A stretch of DNA of 64,000 nucleotides from the NCBI GenBank assembly GCA_964403795.1, contig CAYOHP010000015.1, positions 19,819 to 83,818 on the forward strand, read 5' to 3'. Positions 51,532 through 60,130 of the stretch are shown one piece after another. The notes below the pieces were generated by a model that saw nothing but the letters and a program-made list of their open reading frames with translations, had not been told where the DNA came from and ran no database searches. Position 1 is the first letter of the stretch. The number at the start of each line of letters is the position of its first letter. The position numbers and the translations under genes are program-made. The DNA comes from CAYOHP01 sp964403795 [NCBI: uncultured bacterium] (GTDB lineage: Bacteria > Muiribacteriota > UBA6191 > CAZXTJ01).

Positions 51532-53961
51532 ATGGCAGCCCTCGATCTTCCCTGCCGCGACCGCTACCGGGTGCTCCGGGTGCTCGGCGAGGGCGGCAGC
51601 GCGGTCGTGTACGAAGCACAGGCGGAGGACGGCCGGAAGGTCGCCCTCAAGGTGATCGACCTGGGCCTGAGCGGGGGGGATCCCCGACGGGCCCAGCGGG
51701 AGATCGAGGGGATGCGTCGCTTCGACCACCCGGCGCTGCTCCGCTGCCTGGAAGCCGGGGTCGACGGGGCCAAGGCCTGGCTGGTCCTGGAGCTCGCCGA
51801 GGGGGCCCTCGACCACGAGATCCGCAAGGGTGACCTGGGCCCCGGGGAGCTCTTCGAGCACATCCGGCACGCCGCCTCGGGAATCGCCGAACTGCACCGG
51901 CTGGGATACGTGCACCGGGACGTGAAGCCGGCCAACATCCTGCTCGTCGGGGGGAAGGCCAAGGTCGCCGACCTCGGCATGCTGGGAGGGTTCGACCTCG
52001 AGACCCTCACCCGGACCGGGACGGTGCTGGGAACGCCGGCGTTCATGGCACCGGAACTGCTCTCGGGCGGCCAGGGAACCCCGGCCTCCGACGTCTACGC
52101 CCTGGGGGTGACCTTCTACGCCGGACTGGAGAGACGCCTGCCGCACCCCCCGGGGTTGACCCTCGACAAGCTGATGGCGCGGATCCTGGCAGGGCAGCTG
52201 CTCCCCATGGAGAAGATCCCGGAGCTCTGCTCGGAGGCAGCCCGGGCGGTCCTCGCGGCCTGCCTGGCGCGGGACGCGGGGCGTCGTCCCAAGGACGCCG
52301 GGGAGCTGGTGGCCCGGCTGGGGAGCTGGGAGGAAGCCCGCCGGGGCGGGTCGGGCCTCCGGGGGCGCGAGGCGGGCGGGTCGTCGGGCGCCCTGGGGGT
52401 CCATCGCTCGGACGGGTTCTCCAGGCGGCTCCCGGGGGGGTCGACGGCTCGGGCGGCGCTCTTGGGGCTAGGTGTGGTCCTGGTGGTCCTGGCCGGGCTC
52501 TCCCGATGGGCTCCAGGTCCCGGCCCTGGGCAAAGGGGCGGCGCGGCCGGGGGCTCGGGATCCGGCGACCCGGCCAGGCCGGTTGGGCCGCGAGACAGGG
52601 GGGCCGGGCCGGGTCCGGAGGGCGCCGGCCGGGAGGCCTCGCTCCTCCCCCGTTCCCTCAGGGGCGAAGCTCCCCTCCGGGAGGCGCTGGAGACCGCCGG
52701 CAGCCTCTATGTCACCGCCCGCGGCCAGCTGATCCAGGACGAGACCGGCAGCCGTCCCCCGGGGAGCGACCCGCTGCTCGAACCGGACCCGCTGCGATGG
52801 CCGCTGGTGGTGCGGGCCCTGGAACCCCTGGCGGCGTTCCACTCCTGGCTGGCCGACGGGGGAAGGGTCGAGCGGCTCACGGAGGAGGACGCAGCGCGGC
52901 TGCGAGCCGAGGACGACCGGCTCGAGGTCCTCGGATTCCCTCCTGTCTTCGGTCCCTTCCTGGGCCTGGCTCCCGCGACCGCGCCGGTGGCGGCTTCTCC
53001 CGAGGTCGGGGAATGGCTGGGACGCTCCCCGGAGCTGGGTGGACTCCCCACCCGGGAGGACGGGTGGTGGGGAACCGTGCTCCGGGAGCTCGGGCCCCTG
53101 GTCCGCGAACTCACGGCGCGGAGCGCCGAGCTGCGTCGGGTCGCCGAAGGAGCTCCGGCCGAAGGCGCCCTGGGCGACGCACTCGCCACCGGCAGGCTGG
53201 ATCCGGAGGCGTTGCTCTCGGCGCCGGGGGTCGCGGGGCTCGAGTCCAGGCTCCGCTACATCCACCGCGATCCTCGTCGGCGCCCGGCCCTGGATCGCTG
53301 GACCCGTCCCCTCCAGACGTGCCTCCAGAGGGTCCTCCACGCCCTGGTGCGATACCTCGAGGAATCCCCGGAACGGGACCTGAGGGTGGGGTTGGCCCAT
53401 CGCCTGGGGGCCGACCTGGGAGTCCTCTGGTGCGGCTCGCTCGCCTACCTGCCGGTCGAGGCCATGCTGGGTCGGCGCCCGACCCGGCCGGCCGGGTGGT
53501 ATCTGGCGGCGCTGGCCCTGGAAGGGGCCGAGGTCGCCCGACGGTCCACGGGGCTCCAGGACGATGCTCGACTCGAGGCCGTGCTGGAGGGTGCCTTGGG
53601 GGATCCCGGCTCGCCTGCCGCACCGTCGCCTCGCCTGAAAGCCGCCTATCTGAAGCTCCACCTCCGCCTGCTCATGGGCAAGCGGCAGCAAGAACTCGTC
53701 GACCTGTGGCGGCGGCATGGAGCCATGCTCCCGGCCATGGACGACCCGCACCGCAAGGCGATGTTCGGGCACCTGGCGACCGCCGCCCTGTTGCCCGAGG
53801 ATCCGGTCCGCCTGCGGCCCGAGGAGCTGCGCGCCGTGATCCACGGCATCGGCCTCTCCCACGACCCCGCGTTCGGGGTGGCGGTCGCCCAGCTCGAGGC
53901 CCTGGCCGCCGGGGCCGGCCGCGCCGCCGGGGTCGTCACGGGGGACGGGGCGGGACCGTAG
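51532..53961 (+). CDS. Membrane-anchored Hanks-type serine/threonine protein kinase with DLG motif
   Basis: An 809-residue kinase. The catalytic domain (about 10-262) shows VLGEGGSAVVYEA, VALKVI, HRDVKPANILL and MAPELL. The metal-binding triad reads VADLGML, i.e. DLG in place of DFG, a known tolerated change. A Gly-rich linker leads to the membrane helix (AALLGLGVVLVVLAGL, near 308-323). The outside part, almost 480 residues, is mainly helical with no recognised family. ATG 51532 follows GCACGCTCGGGTG, which resembles the shared upstream motif of other kinase genes. Confidence 0.94.
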   Translation: MAALDLPCRDRYRVLRVLGEGGSAVVYEAQAEDGRKVALKVIDLGLSGGDPRRAQREIEGMRRFDHPALLRCLEAGVDGAKAWLVLELAEGALDHEIRKGDLGPGELFEHIRHAASGIAELHRLGYVHRDVKPANILLVGGKAKVADLGMLGGFDLETLTRTGTVLGTPAFMAPELLSGGQGTPASDVYALGVTFYAGLERRLPHPPGLTLDKLMARILAGQLLPMEKIPELCSEAARAVLAACLARDAGRRPKDAGELVARLGSWEEARRGGSGLRGREAGGSSGALGVHRSDGFSRRLPGGSTARAALLGLGVVLVVLAGLSRWAPGPGPGQRGGAAGGSGSGDPARPVGPRDRGAGPGPEGAGREASLLPRSLRGEAPLREALETAGSLYVTARGQLIQDETGSRPPGSDPLLEPDPLRWPLVVRALEPLAAFHSWLADGGRVERLTEEDAARLRAEDDRLEVLGFPPVFGPFLGLAPATAPVAASPEVGEWLGRSPELGGLPTREDGWWGTVLRELGPLVRELTARSAELRRVAEGAPAEGALGDALATGRLDPEALLSAPGVAGLESRLRYIHRDPRRRPALDRWTRPLQTCLQRVLHALVRYLEESPERDLRVGLAHRLGADLGVLWCGSLAYLPVEAMLGRRPTRPAGWYLAALALEGAEVARRSTGLQDDARLEAVLEGALGDPGSPAAPSPRLKAAYLKLHLRLLMGKRQQELVDLWRRHGAMLPAMDDPHRKAMFGHLATAALLPEDPVRLRPEELRAVIHGIGLSHDPAFGVAVAQLEALAAGAGRAAGVVTGDGAGP

Positions 53962-53964
53962 GCA

Positions 53965-55950
53965 TCAAGGCAGGCCGCGGGGGACCCGGATCCGGGGCCG
54001 GCTCTCGATCGGGTCGACCCGGGGGGCGCCCGGTTCCAGCGTCCGGGACCGGGTCCGGGCGGTCTCGAACACCCGTACCGCCCGGGGTCCCGCCCGCACC
54101 ACTTCGGGCATGGAGGCCAGTTCGGAGAGGCGGACCCCGCCCTCGGCGACCCGGGTCTCCACTTTGCGGGCCGCGTCGGCCAGGGCCTGGGCCTCGGTCA
54201 TGCCCCGGGTGCCCTCGGCGGCGGCGGCCCGGGCCTCCTGGCGCAGCGCCTCCGCCAGCCGGGTGGCCTCTTCCAGGACCAGGACCGGTTCCCCGGCCAG
54301 GCCTCCCACCCGCACCCCGGGGATGACGGGTCCCGCCTCGGCTCCCGCCAGGCGTCGCCCCTCGGCGGCCATGTCGGCGGCCAGCTCGTGGATCGAGGCG
54401 GAGCCGTCCATGAGGTTCTGCATGGAGCCGAGCGAGATCGCCCAGTCGTAGGCCGCACCCTTGAAGGCCGGGAAATTCTGGCGCCAGCGGCCGGCCTCGA
54501 AGACCGTGGAGTTGCCGGTGCGGGTGGGAGCGGCGTCGGCCCAGCGGGCCGTCACGGTCCGGAGCGAGAGTCCGCGCTTGGCGCCCATGAACCAGTTCAC
54601 GAAGCCCTTGCCCTGGATCAGCACCAGCTCGGCGGCGGCTCCCCCGGTGGGCGCGTAGGCGGTCCAGAAGGCCGCCTTCGAGATGGGCGGTTTGGTGATC
54701 TCGAGCACCAGGGTGAGGGCCTTGTGGCGTCCCCCGGAGGCGTTCTCGACCCAGATCTCCTGGATGCTGGCGCTCTCCACGAACTCGAAGCCCCGGGTGC
54801 TCCCCTGGCCGTTGCGGCGGACCACCGCGCCCGGGCCCTCTCGGGTGGCGGCCTCCAGGGCCAGGCGCTTCATCTCGGTCACCTCCCGGCCGTAGGCCTC
54901 GGCCCGGGCCTCCCCGGCTTCGAAGAGCTCGTTGCCGCGGACCGCGGCCCGGAGCAGGTCGGGCATGGAGGCTTCGGGGATCGCCTGGAGGCCCTGGGCC
55001 CGGGCGGTCTCCATCACCTGCTTCATGAGTTCGGTGGCCTGGCGGACCTGCTCGCGGGAAAGGGCCTCGCCTTCGAGGCCCCGGGTCTCGAGCTCGTAGT
55101 TCAGACCCTCCAGCACTCCCTCCAGGGTCTGGTCGATGCGGTGGAGTTCGAGTCCGAGCCGCCCCTGGTCAGCTCGGGCGGCCCATTCGGTGGCCATGTG
55201 CCGGAGCAAGGGATCGATGGGGGCTCCCGTCCGGGTCCCGTCGAGCGCCCGGGTGGCGAGCTCCTCGAGCAGCAGCCGGGTGGTCACCGCATCGGCGTCG
55301 GAGAAGTCATGGATCACGATCACCGCGTTGGCCTCGGCGGCGCCGAGCCGGGTGGCCGTAGCGCGCAGGGCGGCCTCCAGGGCCGGGAAGTCGCGGACCA
55401 CCATGGAGGCCGCGTTGGGAAGGCCCTGCTGCTTGGCCTGCAGGCTTGCCACCGGGCCGTGGTGCTCGTAGGCGTAGAACCTCCCGGCCCACTCGCGGGT
55501 GAAGAGTTCGAGCTGCTCGGGCTTGATGCTGGGGGCGTAGATCCCGCCTTCCCGTCTCGCCGCGAAGTCGTTCCACTCGCCGCCCTGGACCCGGGTGCCC
55601 TCGCCGACCTGCTGCACCATGTGGTGGCCCACGTCGCCGACCAGCAGCAGGCTGCGCGGTCCGAGCTCCGGGGCCTTCTGGCGCACCGCCTCCAGGAAGG
55701 CGGCCAGGTCGAGGTTTCCCGAGCCCTGGGGCATGGCGACCACGGTGACCCGGGAACCCCGCTGGACCTCGGCGGGCACGACCGGACCGGTGGGACCTCC
55801 GGGGTGGGCGGGTCCGGTCGGGTTGCTGCCCGTCGGGCTCCGGGGTGCGACCTCGTCCATGCCGAGCTGGGCGCGGGCGGGGCCGGGCAGGGCAACCGCG
55901 AGGCCGAGCGCCAGGCTCGCCAGGAGCAAGCGGGAGAAGCGGGAGGACAA
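53965..55950 (-). CDS. Large secreted protein of unknown function
   Basis: A 661-residue protein with a signal peptide (LLLASLALGLAVALPGPARA). A Pro/Gly-rich linker follows (about 40-60). Residues 65-230 read like an alpha/beta domain (RVTVVAMPQGSGNLDLAAFL; SLLLVGDVGHHMVQQVG; AVIVIHDFSDADAVTTRLLL). The middle (about 255-375) is helical, and residues 390-500 hold a beta-rich region (IWVENASGGRHKALTLVLEI). No family or catalytic motif is recognised. It is convergent with the preceding kinase gene, 3 bases apart, so the kinase is not in its operon. A perfect 7-base stem-loop lies about 25 bases upstream of its start. Confidence 0.78.
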   Translation of the reverse strand: MSSRFSRLLLASLALGLAVALPGPARAQLGMDEVAPRSPTGSNPTGPAHPGGPTGPVVPAEVQRGSRVTVVAMPQGSGNLDLAAFLEAVRQKAPELGPRSLLLVGDVGHHMVQQVGEGTRVQGGEWNDFAARREGGIYAPSIKPEQLELFTREWAGRFYAYEHHGPVASLQAKQQGLPNAASMVVRDFPALEAALRATATRLGAAEANAVIVIHDFSDADAVTTRLLLEELATRALDGTRTGAPIDPLLRHMATEWAARADQGRLGLELHRIDQTLEGVLEGLNYELETRGLEGEALSREQVRQATELMKQVMETARAQGLQAIPEASMPDLLRAAVRGNELFEAGEARAEAYGREVTEMKRLALEAATREGPGAVVRRNGQGSTRGFEFVESASIQEIWVENASGGRHKALTLVLEITKPPISKAAFWTAYAPTGGAAAELVLIQGKGFVNWFMGAKRGLSLRTVTARWADAAPTRTGNSTVFEAGRWRQNFPAFKGAAYDWAISLGSMQNLMDGSASIHELAADMAAEGRRLAGAEAGPVIPGVRVGGLAGEPVLVLEEATRLAEALRQEARAAAAEGTRGMTEAQALADAARKVETRVAEGGVRLSELASMPEVVRAGPRAVRVFETARTRSRTLEPGAPRVDPIESRPRIRVPRGLP

Positions 55951-55974
55951 GGCAGGGCTCCGATCGTTCCTGGG

Positions 55975-55992
55975 CGGTCTTCAGCAAGACCG
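55975..55992. promoter_or_regulatory. Small stem-loop upstream of the large secreted protein gene
   Basis: CGGTCTT (55975-55981) and AAGACCG (55986-55992) are exact reverse complements around CAGC. It lies 25 bases upstream of the start at 55950, within a 188-base gap that otherwise shows no gene. It could be a leader hairpin or an operator. Confidence 0.35.
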
Positions 55993-56138
55993 GGACCAGG
56001 GACACCGGAAGCGGGTCGAGGAGCGGACCGAGGCCAAGGCTGCGGGTTCCGGGGGAGGGCTTGGATGGCCACTCCGGTATCCAGCATGGGCCGGTCTCGC
56101 ACCCGGGGAAACCGGGGGACGGATCCCGGGGGCGCGCT

Positions 56139-56519
56139 TCAGGCCTTCCCCACGCTCGCTTCGATGGCGGCGAGGAGCTTCTCGGCCTCGGTGGCGGGAT
56201 CGAGGCTCCAGCAGCCGGCTCCCCCAGGGCCTCCGGCCTCGGAGCCCAGCGCGCAGGTGATCCGGCCGTCGTCGCAGACCCCCAGGCAGCTGGTGGTGAC
56301 CACCCGAACCCGCGGCCAGAGGCCTTTTTCGGTGAGCCGGTCCTTGAGCCAGCAACGGAGCTCCCAGGTGGTCCAGCTGGGGGCGGTCTCCGGACCGTCG
56401 GCGTCCCATTGCTGGCCGCTGCACTTGGAGCAGAGGAGCACCAGGCCGTCCTGCCACTGGGCGGGGACCGTCGCGGTCCCGGGGGCGGCGGTGTCGAGGG
56501 CGTCGGCGAGTCGCTTCAT
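56139..56519 (-). CDS. Thioredoxin-like (2Fe-2S) ferredoxin-type protein
   Basis: A 126-residue protein. Cysteine pairs fit the thioredoxin-like [2Fe-2S] ferredoxin pattern: LLCSKCSG near 29-35 and TSCLGVCDDGRITCAL near 75-90. The core WLKDRLTEKGLWPRVRVVTT between them has the expected alpha/beta spacing. Such proteins carry electrons or act as (2Fe-2S) sensors; the partner is unknown. It is 53 bases downstream of the rhodanese gene on the same strand, which fits a shared sulfur- or redox-related role. Confidence 0.82.
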   Translation of the reverse strand: MKRLADALDTAAPGTATVPAQWQDGLVLLCSKCSGQQWDADGPETAPSWTTWELRCWLKDRLTEKGLWPRVRVVTTSCLGVCDDGRITCALGSEAGGPGGAGCWSLDPATEAEKLLAAIEASVGKA

Positions 56520-56571
56520 GGTGTCTCCGGGTCGGGCCCTGGGGGCGAGGGGAGGTGGCCTTCCCAGGGGT

Positions 56572-57522
56572 TCAACGCACGTAGGGTCCGCGGGTCACCG
56601 GCGTGTCCGGCTGGCGGCTCCATTCGAGGAAGGAGGCGTCGTAGAGGCGGGGCTTCAGGCCCAGGTAGCGCAGCACGAAGTAGGCGTGGGAGGCCTGGAC
56701 GCCGGTCCGGCAGTAGGTGACCACCTGGTCGGGCGGGACCTGGAGGGCCTCCCGGTAGAGCGCCTGGAGTTCGGGGAGCGGCCGCAGGCGGGCGTCGTCG
56801 GGGCCGCGCAGGGCGTGCTTCCAGAAGACGTTCACGGCCCCGTCGATGTGCCCCGGTCGGGTGACGCCCGGGCCGGGATCGGTGCCCTGGTACTGCTCCT
56901 CGGGGCGGGCGTCGATCAGGGCCGCGGCTCCCGCGGGCAGGTCGTTCACGACCCAGGCGAGGTCGCGCAGGCCGCGGAGATCGATGGTGAGGTCGTGGCG
57001 GGGGCGGGGCAGGAACCCGGAGCGGCCGACCTCGACCGGGCCGTAGGAGGTGGGCCGGCCCGCCTTGGTCCAGGCGCCGAAGTGGCCGTCGAGCAGGGAG
57101 AGACGACCGCCGAGTCCGGTCGTCTCCAGGGCCAGGAAGGCCCGGGCCGCGTCCAGGCCGGATCCCTCGTCGTAGAGGACGATGCGGTCCTCCTCGCCGG
57201 TGATGCCGAGTCGGCGGACCAGCTCGGTGAGCGCGGCGAGGGGAGGGATCTCGCTCAGGTGCCCTTCCCGGTCGACCACCGTCTCCGCGGTGCGGACCAG
57301 GCGGGCCCCGGGCACATGGGCTTTCAGGTACCGGACGTCGTCCTTGGCCACGTGGAGCACGACCAATCCGGGGGAGGAGAGCCGGGCCGCCACCCAGGCG
57401 ACGTCGACCAGGAGTCCGGGAACCGGGGTGGGGGCGACCTGGGTTCCGGCTGCCAGCGCACCGACGACCGAGGCCAGGAGGAGGGCTCCGATCAGGGAGC
57501 CGGAGGTGGGGAGACGATTCAT
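56572..57522 (-). CDS. Exported rhodanese-type sulfurtransferase
   Basis: A 316-residue protein with a signal peptide (MNRLPTSGSLIGALLLASVV). Two rhodanese domains are seen: an N-terminal one (about 35-165; VRYLKAHVPGARLV, RIVLYDEGSGLDAARAFLAL) without active-site cysteine, and a C-terminal one (about 190-310) with the catalytic loop VTYCRTGVQASH near 267 and ALIDARPEEQYQG near 210. This is the normal layout of thiosulfate or 3-mercaptopyruvate sulfurtransferases. Export places it outside the cytoplasm. Its start overlaps the upstream peptidase-like gene by 4 bases. Confidence 0.93.
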   Translation of the reverse strand: MNRLPTSGSLIGALLLASVVGALAAGTQVAPTPVPGLLVDVAWVAARLSSPGLVVLHVAKDDVRYLKAHVPGARLVRTAETVVDREGHLSEIPPLAALTELVRRLGITGEEDRIVLYDEGSGLDAARAFLALETTGLGGRLSLLDGHFGAWTKAGRPTSYGPVEVGRSGFLPRPRHDLTIDLRGLRDLAWVVNDLPAGAAALIDARPEEQYQGTDPGPGVTRPGHIDGAVNVFWKHALRGPDDARLRPLPELQALYREALQVPPDQVVTYCRTGVQASHAYFVLRYLGLKPRLYDASFLEWSRQPDTPVTRGPYVR

Positions 57523-59129
57523 GGATAGGTCAGACGGTACAACAGCATCCAGACGAGGACGCAGGCAGCCAGGCCCAGCCAGGAGAGCAACCAGCGGTAG
57601 CACCCGTAGGCGGAGCCGTCGTCCTGCATCACGATCCGGCGGGCCTCGATGTAGGGCGAGGGATTGCGGCGCAACCAGCCGTCGACCCTGGCCGGGCGGC
57701 CGTTCAGCTTGTCGGCGGCCAGGTAGGCGAAGAGGGTGTCGAGCAGGGGGATGGGTTGGCGGTACTGGACCGTGAGCATCCCCTTGCCGTCCTCGATCAT
57801 GAGGTCGGAACCGAAGGCGTAGCCCGGCTTCTGGCGTCCCGCCATCTTCCCGGTCACGGTGATCGCCTTGGGCAGGCTCTCGGTGATGCGGGTGTCCCGC
57901 AGGGCCTCCCGGGTGGTGACGGGATGGAAGCGGCTCCACGGCAGGTACCAACAGGCCGAGGCGAAGGCGACTCCCAGGGTGAATCCGCCCACCGCGTAGA
58001 GCGGAAGGTTGGGAGGCCAGTCGTACTCGGTGCAGTAGATCCATCCCGCGTAGGCGAGTACCCAGGGGGCCGCTCGGGTGAGCACCTCGAGCACCAGGCC
58101 CAGGACCTTGAACCTTCCGGGTTCCCGGTCGAGCGGGTAGACGAACTCGCGTCCCAGCCTTCCCGCGCTCTCGTCGAGGGCGTGGAGCCGACGGGAGGGC
58201 AGGGGGTGGAAGGAGAAGAGTTCGAAGAAGCGGGAGGCCAGGTTGTGGTCCTCCCAGCGCAGGGCCTCGACCATGCCCTCGGGCGAGAAGTCGCCCAGGC
58301 CCCGGGCCTCCGCCCCCAGGGCCGCCGCCCGCTCGCCGTCGGCCAGGTTCAGCGGGGACCAGGAAGCGCTCCCGGCTTCCGCCCCGACTCCGGCCGCGGC
58401 CGCCCGGGCGATCCCGAAGTTCAGGCCCATGATGGCGTCAGCCATGGCGTTGGGGTCCCCGGTCATCTCGACCGCGAAGGCGTCGGCCGCATAGACACGG
58501 CTGCGGAACTGCCAGGCGGAGAGCGCGGTGGCGACCCGGTAGGCGCCGTAGAGCAGGCTGGCGGCGTTGCGGGCCAGGAACCCGCCGCCCGGATCGGGGC
58601 CCACCATGCGGTAGGCGGTGAGCAGCATGGTGGGGAGCGCCAGCAGGGCGTTGGAGATGGGCCGCTCGGTGCCGAGCAGGTAGTGCATCTCGTGGGCCAC
58701 CGCGGCCTTCTGGGCATCGATGCCCAGGGTCTCGCGAAAGCCCGTCGAGACCACCAGGCCGGGGCCTCCGGTGGGGCTGCGCACCACCATGATGGCGGGG
58801 GCCGCCTCCCGTACCAGGCCCACCGGGATCCGGCTCCCCAGGGCCTTCTGGGCACCCACCAGCATGGCGATCTCGACCGGGGGCCCGGAGGCGTGCATCT
58901 GGAGGATCTCGATCACGAACTTGAGCACGTCCTCGTCGAGGGGGGGCTCCTCGGGGTTCCAGTCGATCCGGTAGGCCCGCTCCAGGATGTAGGGGGCGAG
59001 GATCACGTTCAGGGCCATGAACCCGATCGGGAGACCGATCCGGAGCAGGGTGGGAAGGTCGAGTGCCCAGGCCACGGAGTAACCGAGGGCGGTGTGCAGG
59101 GAGGCCAGGGTCAGGAAGGCGATGGGCAT
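57519..59129 (-). CDS. M48-like membrane peptidase homologue lacking the zinc site
   Basis: A 536-residue protein with membrane segments at the N-terminus (about 5-50), mid-region (about 350-400) and C-terminus. The M48 framework is clear: IMVVRSPTGGPGLVVSTGF near 115, VAHEMHYLLG near 144, YAADAFAVEMTGDP near 211 and ELFSFHPLPSRRLHALDE near 305. However, the HExxH motif reads HEMHY, so the second zinc histidine is not at its usual position. The third ligand Glu of the E-x-x-A-D motif is Val (RVYAAD). Peptidase activity is therefore doubtful, and a structural or pseudo-enzyme role is inferred. ATG 59129 is the first sensible start. It is coupled to the rhodanese gene. Confidence 0.85.
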   Translation of the reverse strand: MPIAFLTLASLHTALGYSVAWALDLPTLLRIGLPIGFMALNVILAPYILERAYRIDWNPEEPPLDEDVLKFVIEILQMHASGPPVEIAMLVGAQKALGSRIPVGLVREAAPAIMVVRSPTGGPGLVVSTGFRETLGIDAQKAAVAHEMHYLLGTERPISNALLALPTMLLTAYRMVGPDPGGGFLARNAASLLYGAYRVATALSAWQFRSRVYAADAFAVEMTGDPNAMADAIMGLNFGIARAAAAGVGAEAGSASWSPLNLADGERAAALGAEARGLGDFSPEGMVEALRWEDHNLASRFFELFSFHPLPSRRLHALDESAGRLGREFVYPLDREPGRFKVLGLVLEVLTRAAPWVLAYAGWIYCTEYDWPPNLPLYAVGGFTLGVAFASACWYLPWSRFHPVTTREALRDTRITESLPKAITVTGKMAGRQKPGYAFGSDLMIEDGKGMLTVQYRQPIPLLDTLFAYLAADKLNGRPARVDGWLRRNPSPYIEARRIVMQDDGSAYGCYRWLLSWLGLAACVLVWMLLYRLTYP

Positions 59130-59172
59130 CGGGTCCTCGTCGGGGGTTCGGGGCAGGGTGCGGAAGGGCTGG

Positions 59173-60009
59173 CTAGAAGTCCTTGATCTCGACCTGATAG
59201 GACCCGCCGATGAAGGCCGTGTCCATGGCCTGGACGCCGGTGGTGCCCACGATATGGGACTGCACCGAGACCCAGGCCGGAGTCGCGGTGGGCCAGGCCG
59301 CATTCAGTCGGCCCAGCACCGCGAAGGGGTTGGTGATGTGACGGGAGGCGGTGGTGATGATGGTCGGGGTCACGGGAACGAGTGCCACGTGCAGGCCGGC
59401 GGCCGTGGTGGCGAACAGCGAGAACGGGTCGATCTTGCGGGAGAACTCGATCTCGACGGCCCGTCTCGACTCGATGAAGCGGGCGCCCTTCACCGTGAAG
59501 GGCGGGCGGAAGGCGATCCGGATGTCGTCCCCGGTGTCGAGCATGCCGTCGCTGCCCATGCAGATCAGGTTCCCTCCGGGGATATCGAGGCGGTAGGGGA
59601 ACCCGTACGGATCGTCGGGGATCGCCGTCACGATCCGGAAGTCGAGGAGCTTGCTGAGGGTGAAGCCGCCGGCCGGGTTCCACTCGTCGGGAGGGGAGTC
59701 GTTGACCCCCAACCCCTTGGGCTCCATGGTGGGGTGCGGCCCTCCCGGCCGGATGGTCACCTGCTGGTCGCTCTCGAGTTTCAGGATCCCCTTGGCGAGC
59801 GTCCGCATGTCGGCCCGGGCCCGCTCTTCGTTGGCTTCGGCCATCAGGCCCCGGTAGTAGATCGAGCCGATCCCGGTCACGGCGGCCACCAGGGCCACCA
59901 CGATCAGGAGCTCGATCAGGCTGAGGGCCTGGCGCCGGCGGACCCTCGGTCGGGGGGCGCGCCGGAGGAGGGCGACACGGGTCCGCCACGGGCCGGTCGG
60001 ATCCCTCAT
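59173..60009 (-). CDS. Type IV pilin-like/pseudopilin protein
   Basis: A 278-residue protein with a basic leader (RRAPRPRVRRRQA) and the prepilin signature LSLIELLIVVALVAAVTGIG: cleavage before Leu, Glu at +5 and a hydrophobic helix. The mature part is longer than a GspG pseudopilin and includes FTLSKLLDFRIVTAIPDDPY and GSDGMLDTGDDIRIAF, an Asp-rich loop like the GspG calcium site. The leader would be cut by the prepilin peptidase encoded 121 bases upstream on the same strand. No secretion ATPase or other pilus gene is in the window, so its machine is elsewhere. Confidence 0.85.
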   Translation of the reverse strand: MRDPTGPWRTRVALLRRAPRPRVRRRQALSLIELLIVVALVAAVTGIGSIYYRGLMAEANEERARADMRTLAKGILKLESDQQVTIRPGGPHPTMEPKGLGVNDSPPDEWNPAGGFTLSKLLDFRIVTAIPDDPYGFPYRLDIPGGNLICMGSDGMLDTGDDIRIAFRPPFTVKGARFIESRRAVEIEFSRKIDPFSLFATTAAGLHVALVPVTPTIITTASRHITNPFAVLGRLNAAWPTATPAWVSVQSHIVGTTGVQAMDTAFIGGSYQVEIKDF

Positions 60010-60130
60010 GCGTCGGGCACCTCCGTCCCGAAGAGTAACCCAGACTCCGGAGGCTGCCAGGGCGGCCGGGCGGGGGAAGGCTGCCAGCGGGTTCCCGGGC
60101 TGGTCCTCGTCGGGTTCCCGGAGCCGTGCC

